DNA from: Stigonema ocellatum SAG 48.90 = DSM 106950
GTDB taxonomy: Bacteria; Cyanobacteriota; Cyanobacteriia; Cyanobacteriales; Nostocaceae
Reading direction: 5' to 3'
DNA: 64,000 nt
NCBI GenBank assembly: GCA_016903675.1
Contig: JADQBA010000003.1
Span: forward strand, 115,234 to 179,233
Shown here: positions 33,453 to 41,919 of the stretch, piece by piece
How the letters are laid out: each line of letters opens with the position of its first letter
How positions within the stretch are numbered: the first letter of the stretch is position 1
The notes under the pieces: model-generated
The model's input: only the letters and a program-made list of their open reading frames with translations
The model's database searches: none
What the model was told of the DNA's origin: nothing
Translations under genes and position numbers: made by a program

Positions 33453-34874
33453 TCATAATTCATTATCAAACCACCAAGGGTCACTCATCGAGTTCGTTTT
33501 CATCAAAAAAGCTTTTTTCCGCATGAACCTTGTCAGCGCCGCAGGTCCCATGCGCGACCCACCCATACCAGAAAATTTAAAGGAATTTTTCTCTCCTTCA
33601 TGGATCATAGCTGTCAGACCAGCATCGTTGATACTAATAGCACCCGCATCTATTTGGCGTGCGACTTCCAACGCTTGGGCTTGCGATTGAGCAAAAACAG
33701 CAGCACTTAGTCCATAAATTGAATCGTTCGCCAAATTAACCGCTTCCTCAACTGTAGAAAAAGACATAACAGGCATAATAGGTCCAAATGTCTCTTCGGT
33801 CATCACCTTCATAGAATGGTTGACTCTTGTGAGAACAGTAGGACGACACCACCAACCTCCACCACTATCCTCAACTTCCCCACCGCAGTGAACTTCTGCT
33901 CCCTTTTCTACTGCATCTAGCAGATGGTCGCTGATTATTGCTGCTTGTCTTTCTGCTATGATTGGACCTATCTCTCCGCTTTCAACTGTGGGGTAAGCGA
34001 GGTTCAGGCGTTGCGCTTTAGCTACCAGTTGTGTGACAAACTTTTCAAATATAGATTCAGCAACGTAGACCCGCTCAATAGAGAGACACGATTGTCCAGT
34101 GTTAACGACAGAACCCCACAAAATTGCTGAGGTTGCTAAATCCAAATTAGCTGATGGTAGGACGATCGCCGGGTCTTTTCCTCCCAATTCCAAATAAGCA
34201 GGAATGAACCGTTTAGCAGCAGCCATAGCCACTTTTCGCCCTGTCGCCACACTCCCAGTAAAGCAAACAAGATCCACATATTCAATAACTTCAGCGCCCG
34301 TTTCCCCTGCTCCCTCAATAAAACTTAATACATCACGCAATTTTGGCACAGTGTTGACTGCTGCTAACAGAGGTGCAGTGAAACGGGGAGCAATCTCACT
34401 AGGTTTGACGACAACAGCACAACCAGCCAGCAATGCTGGGATTGTATCAATTGTCGAGAGCAACAGCGGAAAATTCCACGGGCTAATGACCCCGACGAGT
34501 GGGTAAGGAACCGCTGTTTGTTGCAGATGGATAAAAGGAATTGCCGTGTCTTTGTCAAGTTCTTGCAGCAACTCTGGCGCTAATTTACACCAGCGATCAA
34601 TGCTGGAGAGGAATGAGTCTATTTCCGTTACGGATATTGACAATCTTCCTGTATCATTGACTAAAGCTTCCGTCAGTTTATCGCGCCCTGACAATATGGC
34701 TTGTTTCCATTGCTGTAAAGCCTCTATTCGCCCTTCTAGACCAAGTTGTTGCCAGCGAACTTGAGATCGACGTAGGCGGTTGCATAGCTGTGCCAGTAGC
34801 TTCTCAGGCGGCGGTATAATTACGTAGTCGTATTTGCCACTGCGGGGATTACGGACTTCTATGGGTTTAGACAT
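33453..34874 (-). CDS. Aldehyde dehydrogenase family protein
   Basis: 473 residues. The general base is E229 (YLELGGKDPAIV) and the catalytic nucleophile C263 (NTGQSCLSIERVYV), at the normal spacing of 34. The cofactor region reads ISPWNFPLLLS and VVVKPSE; TEETFGPIMPVMSF follows. The enzyme oxidises an aldehyde to an acid with NAD(P). It starts three bases after the stop of the nitrilase-like gene, so the two form an operon and may act on one pathway. Confidence 0.92.
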   Translation of the reverse strand: MSKPIEVRNPRSGKYDYVIIPPPEKLLAQLCNRLRRSQVRWQQLGLEGRIEALQQWKQAILSGRDKLTEALVNDTGRLSISVTEIDSFLSSIDRWCKLAPELLQELDKDTAIPFIHLQQTAVPYPLVGVISPWNFPLLLSTIDTIPALLAGCAVVVKPSEIAPRFTAPLLAAVNTVPKLRDVLSFIEGAGETGAEVIEYVDLVCFTGSVATGRKVAMAAAKRFIPAYLELGGKDPAIVLPSANLDLATSAILWGSVVNTGQSCLSIERVYVAESIFEKFVTQLVAKAQRLNLAYPTVESGEIGPIIAERQAAIISDHLLDAVEKGAEVHCGGEVEDSGGGWWCRPTVLTRVNHSMKVMTEETFGPIMPVMSFSTVEEAVNLANDSIYGLSAAVFAQSQAQALEVARQIDAGAISINDAGLTAMIHEGEKNSFKFSGMGGSRMGPAALTRFMRKKAFLMKTNSMSDPWWFDNEL

Positions 34875-34877
34875 TCC

Positions 34878-35921
34878 TCAAATGACCCCCAATTTGGCTA
34901 GGCGCTCAATGGTTTCTTGCTGAGTTTGGATGAAGTGTTTCCGGTCTACTTCTTTTTCCAGCATCGTATTAGCAGGGTAGAAGTATGACTGACGATAACT
35001 TTCAGCGTAAAGTTCAAACCGCTGTCGTCCAAGTAAATTATTTAACCCAGGTCGGCGGCGGTAGCGGCGTAAAGCAGCTAAGTCAATCTCTGCGAAAGCT
35101 GCCATGCTCTCTCCTGCACCTGTCTGGGATAAAATCAGTCCTCGGTAGTCAATAATTTTAGAACCACCATCAGCAGAAGCTATGGGGATGGAGATGTTAG
35201 CAATACCAGCGGTATTTGCTGAAACTACGTATGCGAGATTTTCCACAGCACGGGAGATTTTGGCAGCTTCTTTGGGCGATCGCTCGAATCCATACACTTC
35301 TGAGGTTGAGTGCAGAAAAATCTCTGCTCCACGCATTGCTAGACACCGCGCCACTTCTGGGTACAAAATTTCTTCTGATGCGATCGCTGCCAAATTGCCG
35401 ATGGCCGTCTTCGCCACCGGAAACACACCTTCTAATCCGTAGCAGTCGAGGTACTTATCCCAGACATCATGTGGTGTCGGCGCAAACATAGAATTCAGCC
35501 GCCGATACCGTAAAACCACTGAACCTGATGGGTCGATAACAAAGCAAGTTTGGAAGTACAACCCCGGAAAATTGGGGTCTAGTTCGTAGGCATTGCCGGC
35601 AAGAAATATACTATGTTTTTGTGCAATTTTACCAAGTGCTTCGTACTCAGCACCTGCTATTTCCAGACAAGCTTTTTCTGCCCAGACAGCAAGTGATTCT
35701 CCCATAGGAAAACCGGTGAGAAAGTACTCTGGCAGAACGATTAAACGACAGTCAAAGCCAATGAAAGCGATGCTAGCAGCAATTTGTTGCGCCAAACGAT
35801 TGATAGTATTTTGCATGAGCGATCGGGCTTCTTGGCGGTCAGTTGCCTGGTTCACTGCATGGCAAGTCACTTGGAGTGCCAGTGCCCTAAATGAGTCTAT
35901 ATTATCCGTGTTGACTGCCAT
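34878..35921 (-). CDS. Nitrilase-superfamily protein with altered catalytic triad
   Basis: 347 residues with the carbon-nitrogen-hydrolase pattern. The Glu of the triad is E65 (VLPEYFLTGFP). The Lys position reads LRYRRLN (R140/R141 in place of a lysine), and the Cys position reads AIASEEILYPEVAR, with S182 where the nucleophilic cysteine normally stands. Hydrolysis by the usual thioester route should therefore be impossible. It may be a binding or structural subunit, or a diverged enzyme. It is first in the operon with the aldehyde dehydrogenase. Confidence 0.85.
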   Translation of the reverse strand: MAVNTDNIDSFRALALQVTCHAVNQATDRQEARSLMQNTINRLAQQIAASIAFIGFDCRLIVLPEYFLTGFPMGESLAVWAEKACLEIAGAEYEALGKIAQKHSIFLAGNAYELDPNFPGLYFQTCFVIDPSGSVVLRYRRLNSMFAPTPHDVWDKYLDCYGLEGVFPVAKTAIGNLAAIASEEILYPEVARCLAMRGAEIFLHSTSEVYGFERSPKEAAKISRAVENLAYVVSANTAGIANISIPIASADGGSKIIDYRGLILSQTGAGESMAAFAEIDLAALRRYRRRPGLNNLLGRQRFELYAESYRQSYFYPANTMLEKEVDRKHFIQTQQETIERLAKLGVI

Positions 35922-36114
35922 ACTACAAGATTTGTAAAAATTCTTAGAATGTTATATTAAAATCCTAAATGATTCGTGAAAAAAATGAGGGCTAATAGCT
36001 TTTTTACAATTAGCTATTAGCCATTAGCAGTCTTCACAATAATTTTATATTTGATGATTTCCGTCTGACTTCTTTGTCTAAACTTAATATAAACGAAGAA
36101 CTCCAGGTAGGATA

Positions 36115-37056
36115 ATGTCACATTCCTGTGAAAGTGCAGAGTCGAAAATCGGTAAAATCTTGCTCATCGGAGTTACAGGTGGTACCGGAGGAAATGTGGT
36201 TAAGGGATTTCTCGAACAAGGAGTTACCAACCTACGTGCCATAACTAGGACAATTGACATGAACCGTCCTTCTCTGTCAAAGATGAACGATGCAGGAGTT
36301 GAGCTTGTTGAGGCAAACCTAGACGATGAAAACTCCCTCGCCGCAGCCTTTGCAGGAATTTCGGCTATTTACTGCCACGCCACCTCAGCGGACTCAGCCA
36401 AGCCTGATCCGCTAGAGGTGGAGAGGGCGAAGCGAGTTGCACAAGCTGCCAAGGGAGCCAACATCAAGCACTTGGTGTATAACTCAGCAGGCGGAGTGGA
36501 CAGGAATTCTGGAGTCAGCCATATTGAGCAAAAGTATAAGGTCGAGCAGATTCTAAAAGAGGCTGGCTTACCAACAACCATGTTGCGAGCCTGTTTATTC
36601 ATGGAAGAGTTGTGGAAGAAGTACACGCGACCGTCTATCCTCAAAGGTGTCTTCCGATTCTCCGTTCAGCCTGACAAACCTTTACATCTGATTGCGAATA
36701 AAGACATGGGTCGCATAGCTGCCTATATTATTAAACATCCCTCCAAGTACATCGGTCAAGACATTGAGCTTGCTGGGGATGTGCTGACTCCAAAGCAGCT
36801 TGCGGAAGCATTCTCCCAAACGCAGGGGATTCCAGTTGTCTACAAAGAGACACCCGCCTGGATCTTCTTACTCCTTGGGCGAAAGGAACTGTTTAATCTG
36901 ATCCAGTGGTATCGCACCAAGGGTTATCAAGCCGATGTCCAGCACCTGAGGGAAGAATTTCCTGGACTTTTGACTACATTTAGTGAATTTCTTGAAGAAA
37001 CCAACTGGGCAAATAAAGAACTCACCTACGAGAGTTTGGGCGTTACATCAGGGTAA
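36115..37056 (+). CDS. NmrA-family NAD(P)-binding protein
   Basis: 313 residues of the atypical SDR/NmrA type. The dinucleotide motif is ILLIGVTGGTGGNVVKGFLEQG at residues 15-36, followed by AGVELVEANLDDENSLAAAFAG and KHLVYNSAGGVDRNSGVSHIEQKYKVEQILKEAGL. There is no Tyr-x3-Lys active site in the usual form, so a redox-sensing or regulatory role is as likely as catalysis. AGG lies six bases upstream of the ATG. It is divergent from the nitrilase/ALDH operon. Confidence 0.87.
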   Translation: MSHSCESAESKIGKILLIGVTGGTGGNVVKGFLEQGVTNLRAITRTIDMNRPSLSKMNDAGVELVEANLDDENSLAAAFAGISAIYCHATSADSAKPDPLEVERAKRVAQAAKGANIKHLVYNSAGGVDRNSGVSHIEQKYKVEQILKEAGLPTTMLRACLFMEELWKKYTRPSILKGVFRFSVQPDKPLHLIANKDMGRIAAYIIKHPSKYIGQDIELAGDVLTPKQLAEAFSQTQGIPVVYKETPAWIFLLLGRKELFNLIQWYRTKGYQADVQHLREEFPGLLTTFSEFLEETNWANKELTYESLGVTSG

Positions 37057-37078
37057 TTTTCGCGGCGGAACAGTAACG

Positions 37079-37262
37079 GTTTGTAGTTGCGCTTCAGCGC
37101 ATAAAGTCGCGATTTGGCGTTGCTGAATTGAAGTATGAAATGAAAAAAACGGGTATTTTAAAACTCTTTCTTTTTGCGCCTTTGCGACTTTGCGTAGTCC
37201 TGTCATACCGTGATTCAGCAACGCCCGCGATTTTTTTTTGCGCTGAAGCCCAACTACAAACA
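37079..37262. repeat. GTTTGTAGTTGCGCTTCAGCGC hairpin, split by a MITE
   Basis: The left arm starts at about 37079 (TTTGTAGTTGCGCTTCAGCG), and the inverse right arm ends at about 37262. The loop once read about CGCGATTT and now contains the 110-bp element at 37116-37225. It lies downstream of the NmrA-like gene. Confidence 0.6.
37116..37225. mobile_element. MITE, GGCGTTGCTGAAT family, copy 1
   Basis: Inverted ends are GGCGTTGCTGAAT (37116-37128) and ATTCAGCAACGCC (37213-37225). It is flanked by a perfect 8-bp duplication, CGCGATTT (37108-37115 and 37226-37233). No coding capacity. The second copy is at 56736-56862. Confidence 0.8.
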
Positions 37263-37388
37263 AGCACAGACTACTAGTGGTGTGCTTTATTAATTTCGAG
37301 AGGTTTGTAGTAGTGCTGCTCGATTTTTAGCACGCTTTGTGCTTACTACGAACTTTCACAACCCATCAAAATTAACGACATCGACTAA
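37263..37388. other. Upstream region of the S41 protease gene
   Basis: It contains CTACTAGTGGTGTGCTTTATTAATTT and TTTAGCACGC/GCTTACTACG fragments that resemble the innermost element at 27897-28017. No promoter could be assigned with confidence. Confidence 0.35.
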
Positions 37389-38672
37389 ATGAAAAGACTA
37401 GGACACCCTCAGTTAAGTAGATTAGCTACAGCAATGCTGATGAGTTGCTCAGTTTTGCTCCTCCTCTGGTTAACCTCACCACTGCCTAAGATATTAGCAA
37501 CACCTGAGACTAAAGTGTTTGAACAAGTTTGGCGAACCGTCAACGACAATTTTTACGACCCAACCTTTCAAGGGGTGGATTGGAAAGCGATGCGGGACAA
37601 GTATCAGCAGCAAGCAGCGCGAAGCAAGTCTAGCTTTGAGGTTGCTGTTGTCATCAATCAGATGCTGTCGGAATTGAAAAGTTCTCACACCCACTTTTAT
37701 ACTAAGGATGAGCCTGCATATTATCAGCTTTTGGGGGTTTTTCAGCCAAGGAACCCTGATTTACAGAAGCAGTTAAAGAAATTTTTGCCAAACGGCAAGG
37801 TTGAATACACTGGAATTGGCGCATTTACCAAAACTATCAATGGTAAGACCTTTGTGAGTGCCATCCTTGATGGTACTCCTGCTGCTGAAGCTGGGTTAAA
37901 AGTGGGCGATCAAGTGGTGAGTGTGGATGGTCGTCCTTACCAACCGATACAGTCTTTTGCGGGAAAAGCAGGTGGAAAGGTTCAGATGTTGATTCAGCAA
38001 TCGTCCGATCCTAATAGTCGAAAAGAAATCGCGATCGCGCCAAAGATGCTGGACGCAACGACAATGTTTCTGGAGGCTCAAAAAGCCAGTACCCAAGTCA
38101 TTGAACGGGAGGGTAAGAAGATTGGCTATGTTCATATCTGGTCAAATGCATCTGACCCAGATCAACAGCAGCTTCAAGATGACTTGATTTATGGTCGCCT
38201 CAGAGAAGCAGATGGGTTAATTTTGGATCTTAGAGATGGATGGGGTGGAGGAGATATTAATTATCTCAACATATTTACTGCCCAACAGGGTCCAGCTATT
38301 ACCAGTGTTTCCCGCAATGGCAAGAGATATACGTATATTTCGCAATGGAAAAAGCCTGCGGTTATGGTGGTAAATGAAGGAAGCAGAAGTAGTAAAGAAA
38401 TTATAGCCTTTGGCTTTCAGCAACACAAGATTGGAACCCTAATTGGCTCCAAAACAGCAGGAGCAGTGCTTGCTGGTAGTCCCTTTATAATGGAAGATGG
38501 TAGCTTTGTTTACTTAGCAGTGGCAAATGTCTTTATCAACGAAAAGCAAAGATTGGAAGGTCAAGGCGTCATACCAGATATCAATGTTCCATTCCCCTTA
38601 GAATATGCTCAAGGGGCAGACCCACAAAAAGAACGGGCCATTCAGACTGTGCTTTCAGCAGTTAAAAAATGA
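37389..38672 (+). CDS. S41-family (CtpA-like) processing peptidase
   Basis: 427 residues. A hydrophobic signal or anchor segment (LATAMLMSCSVLLLLWL) lies at residues 12-30. A PDZ-like region follows (TGIGAFTKTINGKTFVSAILDGTPAAEAGLKVGDQVVSVDGRP). The catalytic Ser/Lys dyad is in VNEGSRSSKEIIAFGF and LIGSKTAGAVLAGS, with ILDLRDGWGGGDI before it. It acts outside the cytoplasmic membrane on protein C-termini. It appears shorter than, and different from, the D1-processing CtpA, so the substrate is open. The stop overlaps a hairpin. Confidence 0.88.
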   Translation: MKRLGHPQLSRLATAMLMSCSVLLLLWLTSPLPKILATPETKVFEQVWRTVNDNFYDPTFQGVDWKAMRDKYQQQAARSKSSFEVAVVINQMLSELKSSHTHFYTKDEPAYYQLLGVFQPRNPDLQKQLKKFLPNGKVEYTGIGAFTKTINGKTFVSAILDGTPAAEAGLKVGDQVVSVDGRPYQPIQSFAGKAGGKVQMLIQQSSDPNSRKEIAIAPKMLDATTMFLEAQKASTQVIEREGKKIGYVHIWSNASDPDQQQLQDDLIYGRLREADGLILDLRDGWGGGDINYLNIFTAQQGPAITSVSRNGKRYTYISQWKKPAVMVVNEGSRSSKEIIAFGFQQHKIGTLIGSKTAGAVLAGSPFIMEDGSFVYLAVANVFINEKQRLEGQGVIPDINVPFPLEYAQGADPQKERAIQTVLSAVKK

Positions 38673-38771
38673 GTAGGGGCGTATGGCAATACGCCCCTAC
38701 GTACGGGCAAACTTCGTCAAGTCTAACATTTTCCACAATCCTTGTAGAGACGCGATTAATCGCGTCTCTAC
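38673..38771. terminator. Two hairpins between convergent genes
   Basis: The first is GTAGGGGCGTAT-GGCA-ATACGCCCCTAC (38673-38700), and the second a perfect 28-base palindrome GTAGAGACGCGATT + inverse (38744-38771). They fill the space between the S41 gene and iscS; the second covers the iscS stop codon. They can work as terminators for both genes. The 28-base palindrome recurs at 47296-47323. Confidence 0.6.
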
Positions 38772-39946
38772 GATCTGATATTCACCAACGAAGTTTGCTT
38801 TCTGAGACTTTGAATAGTGGCGATCGCATGTTCTGCCACCTGGTCAATTTCCTCATCTGTATTGAAGCGCCCTATACCCAATCTTACCGATGCATAAGCT
38901 AGTTGTTCTGAGTGTCCCAACGCTGTGAGGACATGGGAAGGTGAAGTCTTTGCAGAAGTGCAGGCTGATCCAGAAGACACTGCCATGATTGGTTGCAATC
39001 CTAACAGTAGTGCAGATCCATCCACTCCTTCAATGCTGATATTCAGATTTCCTGGTAATCGCTGGGTAGGATGTCCATTGAGATAAATACCCTCTATCTG
39101 CTGGATATTTTCCCACAATCTTTGCCTTAACTGACTTATCCGCTGGGTTTCTGTTGCTTGTTCTTGTAAAGCTATCTCCACCGCCTTACCAAATCCTACG
39201 ATTTGAGGTGTATATAAAGTGCCAGAACGCATCCCCCGTTCATGTCCACCACCATGCTGCTGAGGAGACAATTGTACTCTAGGGTTACGGCGGCGGACAT
39301 AGAGGGCACCGATTCCCTTAGGACCGTATACTTTATGTGCTGTTAGTGACATCAAGTCAATTTTCATCCCTTGCACATCGAAAGGAATTTTGCCAATGGC
39401 TTGTGCAGCGTCCGTGTGGAAAAGGATACCTGCATCGCGACACCTTGACCCAATTTCAGCCAACGGCTGCAACACACCAATTTCATTATTAGCAGCCATG
39501 ACCGAAACCAGAATTGTCTCCGGACGGAAAGCTTTTTCCAACTGAGTTAAATCAATCAGCCCATCTTTTTGGACTGGGAGGACTGTGATTTCAAAACCGA
39601 GGGTCTTGAGATAGTCGCAAGGGTCAAGGACTGCGCTGTGTTCAGTGGCGACAGTAATAATATGCTGTCCTTTCTGAAAATAGGCTTCTGCTACGCCTTT
39701 AATAGCTAAATTATTAGCTTCGGTGGCACCGCTAGTAAAGACGATTTCTTCTGGTGTAGCATTGATCGCGTCTGCTAATATTTCCCGTGCCACTTTAACA
39801 GCAGCTTCCGCTTTCCAGCCATAAACATGACCGATGCTGGATGGATTGCCAAAGTTTTCAGTGAAGTACGGTAGCATTGCCGCGAGTACCCGTTCATCTA
39901 CAGGTGTAGTAGCGTGGCAATCCAGATAAATAGGACGACTAGACAT
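38768..39946 (-). CDS. iscS: Cysteine desulfurase (IscS/NifS class)
   Basis: 392 residues from the ATG at 39946 (a TTG lies just before). The PLP-binding lysine is in SLTAHKVYGPKG, the catalytic cysteine loop is SSGSACTSAKTSPSHVL, and HATTPVDERV stands at the N-terminus with TEHSAVLDPC in the middle. The short SACTS loop is the group I type. It supplies sulfur for iron-sulfur clusters and thiolated cofactors. A small NifU-like scaffold gene is in the window at 52916, but not linked. Cyanobacteria often hold several copies, so the symbol is by class. Confidence 0.92.
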   Translation of the reverse strand: MSSRPIYLDCHATTPVDERVLAAMLPYFTENFGNPSSIGHVYGWKAEAAVKVAREILADAINATPEEIVFTSGATEANNLAIKGVAEAYFQKGQHIITVATEHSAVLDPCDYLKTLGFEITVLPVQKDGLIDLTQLEKAFRPETILVSVMAANNEIGVLQPLAEIGSRCRDAGILFHTDAAQAIGKIPFDVQGMKIDLMSLTAHKVYGPKGIGALYVRRRNPRVQLSPQQHGGGHERGMRSGTLYTPQIVGFGKAVEIALQEQATETQRISQLRQRLWENIQQIEGIYLNGHPTQRLPGNLNISIEGVDGSALLLGLQPIMAVSSGSACTSAKTSPSHVLTALGHSEQLAYASVRLGIGRFNTDEEIDQVAEHAIATIQSLRKQTSLVNIRS

Positions 39947-40053
39947 CAAATTATGAATTATGAATTATAAACTATGAATTATAAATCATAAATGTTGTAA
40001 ATTGTCAACCATAAAATCTAAAATTAACTTCTTCATCATTCATAATTCATAAC

Positions 40054-40893
40054 ATGCAGCGTGACTTTGCCAACCGCGAAGAGTTGATAGCTTACCTCCG
40101 CGAACAATTCCCCAACGCAACCGAACGCGATCGCCACGTCAGCGAAACCGTGGGTGGACGCAAAGCGGCAGAGACAGCTATGCAAAAAATAGACCCAGTA
40201 GAATACGCAAAAACACGTAACTTCTTCACTGGTGCTGTAACGCGACTTTCACCCTACATTCGCTATGGCGTTCTCAGCTTGCGCGAAATTCGGGATTACG
40301 TCCTCAGCCATGTACAAACTCAAGAAGATGCAACTAAACTGATTAACGAGTTGGGTTGGCGTGACTATTGGCAGCGACTATATGTCAAGCTTGGAGATGG
40401 GATTTGGGAAGACCAAGAGGAATACAAAACAGGTTATACTCCTAGCGAGTATGCACCTGATTTACCAGACGATATCAAACAAGGCTCCACAGGCAGAGTT
40501 TGCATCGACAGCTTCAGCCGTGACTTGCGAGAAACTGGCTACCTACACAACCATGCACGCATGTGGCTAGCAGCTTACATTGTCCATTGGCGGCGGGTTC
40601 GTTGGCAAGCAGGAGCAAAGTGGTTTCTCGAACACCTACTAGATGGCGATCCAGCCAGCAATAATATGTCATGGCAATGGGTAGCCAGCACCTTTAGCCA
40701 AAAGCCGTATTTCTTCAACCGCGAGAACTTAGAACGGTATACTAAGAGTTTGTACTGTCGTCAATGTCCTCTCTACGGTCATTGTGACTTTGAAGGCAGC
40801 TATGAAGAACTAGAGGCAAAACTTTTTCCCAAAGGGGAATTTACTAGACAACCTAACAGTCAAAATTGGCAAAAGGGGAAAAAGCAGCGTTAG
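40054..40893 (+). CDS. Stand-alone photolyase/cryptochrome FAD-binding domain protein
   Basis: 279 residues, corresponding to only the helical FAD-binding half of a photolyase. FAD-region motifs are TRLSPYIRYGVLSLREI, ELGWRDYWQRLY, RDLRETGYLHNHARMWLAAYIVHW and LLDGDPASNNMSWQWVASTFSQKPYFFN. The N-terminal alpha/beta domain is missing, but a lone domain of that kind is encoded at 45946-46362. Four cysteines, C150, C235, C238 and C244 (GRVCIDS; YCRQCPLYGHC), have a spacing (85, 3, 6) close to that of the [4Fe-4S] ligands in FeS-BCP photolyases. It might bind FAD and an Fe-S cluster; repair activity is not shown by sequence alone. Confidence 0.88.
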   Translation: MQRDFANREELIAYLREQFPNATERDRHVSETVGGRKAAETAMQKIDPVEYAKTRNFFTGAVTRLSPYIRYGVLSLREIRDYVLSHVQTQEDATKLINELGWRDYWQRLYVKLGDGIWEDQEEYKTGYTPSEYAPDLPDDIKQGSTGRVCIDSFSRDLRETGYLHNHARMWLAAYIVHWRRVRWQAGAKWFLEHLLDGDPASNNMSWQWVASTFSQKPYFFNRENLERYTKSLYCRQCPLYGHCDFEGSYEELEAKLFPKGEFTRQPNSQNWQKGKKQR

Positions 40894-40899
40894 TAAAAC

Positions 40900-41073
40900 A
40901 GGGCTATTTCATTCTACACCAGAGCCTTGAACTTGAGTCGTGGCTAAGAGCTCAAGTCCGTTGAAACGGACTAAATACCTGAAATTTCTAGTCGGCTTAA
41001 GCCGACTTCAGCTATTAGCCGTGCGTAATTTATTCCTAGGCATGTGGGTTGCGTTTTGTAAAATGAAATAGTT
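40900..41073. mobile_element. MITE, AGGGCTATTTCATTCT family, copy 2 (uninterrupted)
   Basis: The left end AGGGCTATTTCATTCT (40900-40915) is identical to copy 1; the right end AAAATGAAATAGTT is somewhat decayed. The same hairpins occur inside (AGTCCGTTGAAACGGACT, AGTCGGCTTAAGCCGACT). It provides the empty site for the inner insertion seen in copy 1. Confidence 0.7.
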
Positions 41074-41215
41074 AAGAATATTCGTAGGTTGGGTTGAGGC
41101 TTTGCGAAACCCAACAAACCCTTCAAAATGTTGGGTTTCGTTCCTCAACCCAACCTACAAATTTTTATTTTTTAGGCAAAACCTACGCAGTATTGCTGCT
41201 TACCAAGATTTTAAG

Positions 41216-41425
41216 ATGAAAACCTTCACTGCTGTCGTTGAAAAAGACTTTGACACCAACCTCTATGTTGGTTATGTCCCTGGATTAAGAGGAGCACATT
41301 CTCAGGGTGAAACGCTAGATGAGTTGCAGAACAATCTTCGTGAAGTCATAGAAATGCTCCTGGAGGATGAACAGACCAGGTTTGAAACAGTATTTGTTGG
41401 TACACAACAAATCATAGTTTCGTAA
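41216..41425 (+). CDS. hicB: HicB-family antitoxin
   Basis: Start set at 41216 (MKTFTAVVEKDFDTN); the frame reaches further up into a GTTGGGTTTCG repeat. The 69-residue protein has the HicB core VEKDFDTNLYVGYVPGLRGAHSQGETLDELQNNLREVIEMLLED. The short form lacks a C-terminal DNA-binding domain. It is followed after two bases by hicA, which is truncated here, so the antitoxin has lost its partner. Confidence 0.88.
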   Translation: MKTFTAVVEKDFDTNLYVGYVPGLRGAHSQGETLDELQNNLREVIEMLLEDEQTRFETVFVGTQQIIVS

Positions 41426-41427
41426 GC

Positions 41428-41493
41428 ATGAGCAATATCCCTATTCTGAAGCCACAGGAAGTAGTTCGTATCTTGGAAAGTCTTGGCTTTGTC
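41428..41493 (+). pseudogene. hicA: Truncated HicA toxin
   Basis: The first 22 codons, MSNIPILKPQEVVRILESLGF, are a normal HicA start. The reading frame then runs into repeat DNA (ATAGCCCATTACGGG, then a CCTCTCCCAA/TTGGGAGAGG hairpin), so the frame ends at 41622 with unrelated residues. The catalytic-histidine region of HicA (usually a GSH motif soon after LGF) is absent, and I could not find it downstream. The toxin is inactive. Confidence 0.8.
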
Positions 41494-41919
41494 ATTATCG
41501 CCCTCAAGATAGCCCATTACGGGCACCCCTCTCCCAAATTGGGAGAGGGGCTAGGGGTGAAGCCCCTTCGGGGCAAGGCAGAAGGCAGCTATGCTGAGGG
41601 CAGAAGGGAACCCCATAACTAAAGTCAGGGGCTTCAGCAAGGACGCAGTATTTCTTGTGCTACGCATCTCGAAATACATATTTTTTTGTTTTTCATAACT
41701 AAAGTTAGGGGCTTCAGACCCAATGGCATCGGGCAGACATTCAAACCTCTTTCCTTCTGCCTTCTGCCTTCTGCCCTCTGCCTTTCTTCGGTGAGGGCTT
41801 TCATTCACGGGTATTGCCCTTAAAAAGGGGGGCACTGGAATCAAAGTCCCCCTTTTTAAGGGGGATTTAGTTCTATCTAAAAGTATTTGATACATCACTA
41901 AGGACTTTTGAAACATCCT
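41494..41919. other. Repeat-rich region replacing the hicA 3' end
   Basis: No gene is visible. There are CCTCTCCCAA/TTGGGAGAGG and GAAGCCCC/GGGGCAAGG hairpins and two direct copies of CATAACTAAAGTNAGGGGCTTC at about 41613 and 41695. A run of CTTCTGCCTTCTGCC and a GGGGACTT/AAGTCCCC stretch lie near 41757-41870. Confidence 0.5.

Noticed and set aside
41551..41916. 121-codon minus frame in the hicA region
   Set aside because: It is made of CTTCTGCC and CCCCTTTTTAAGGGG-type repeats, without conserved motifs.
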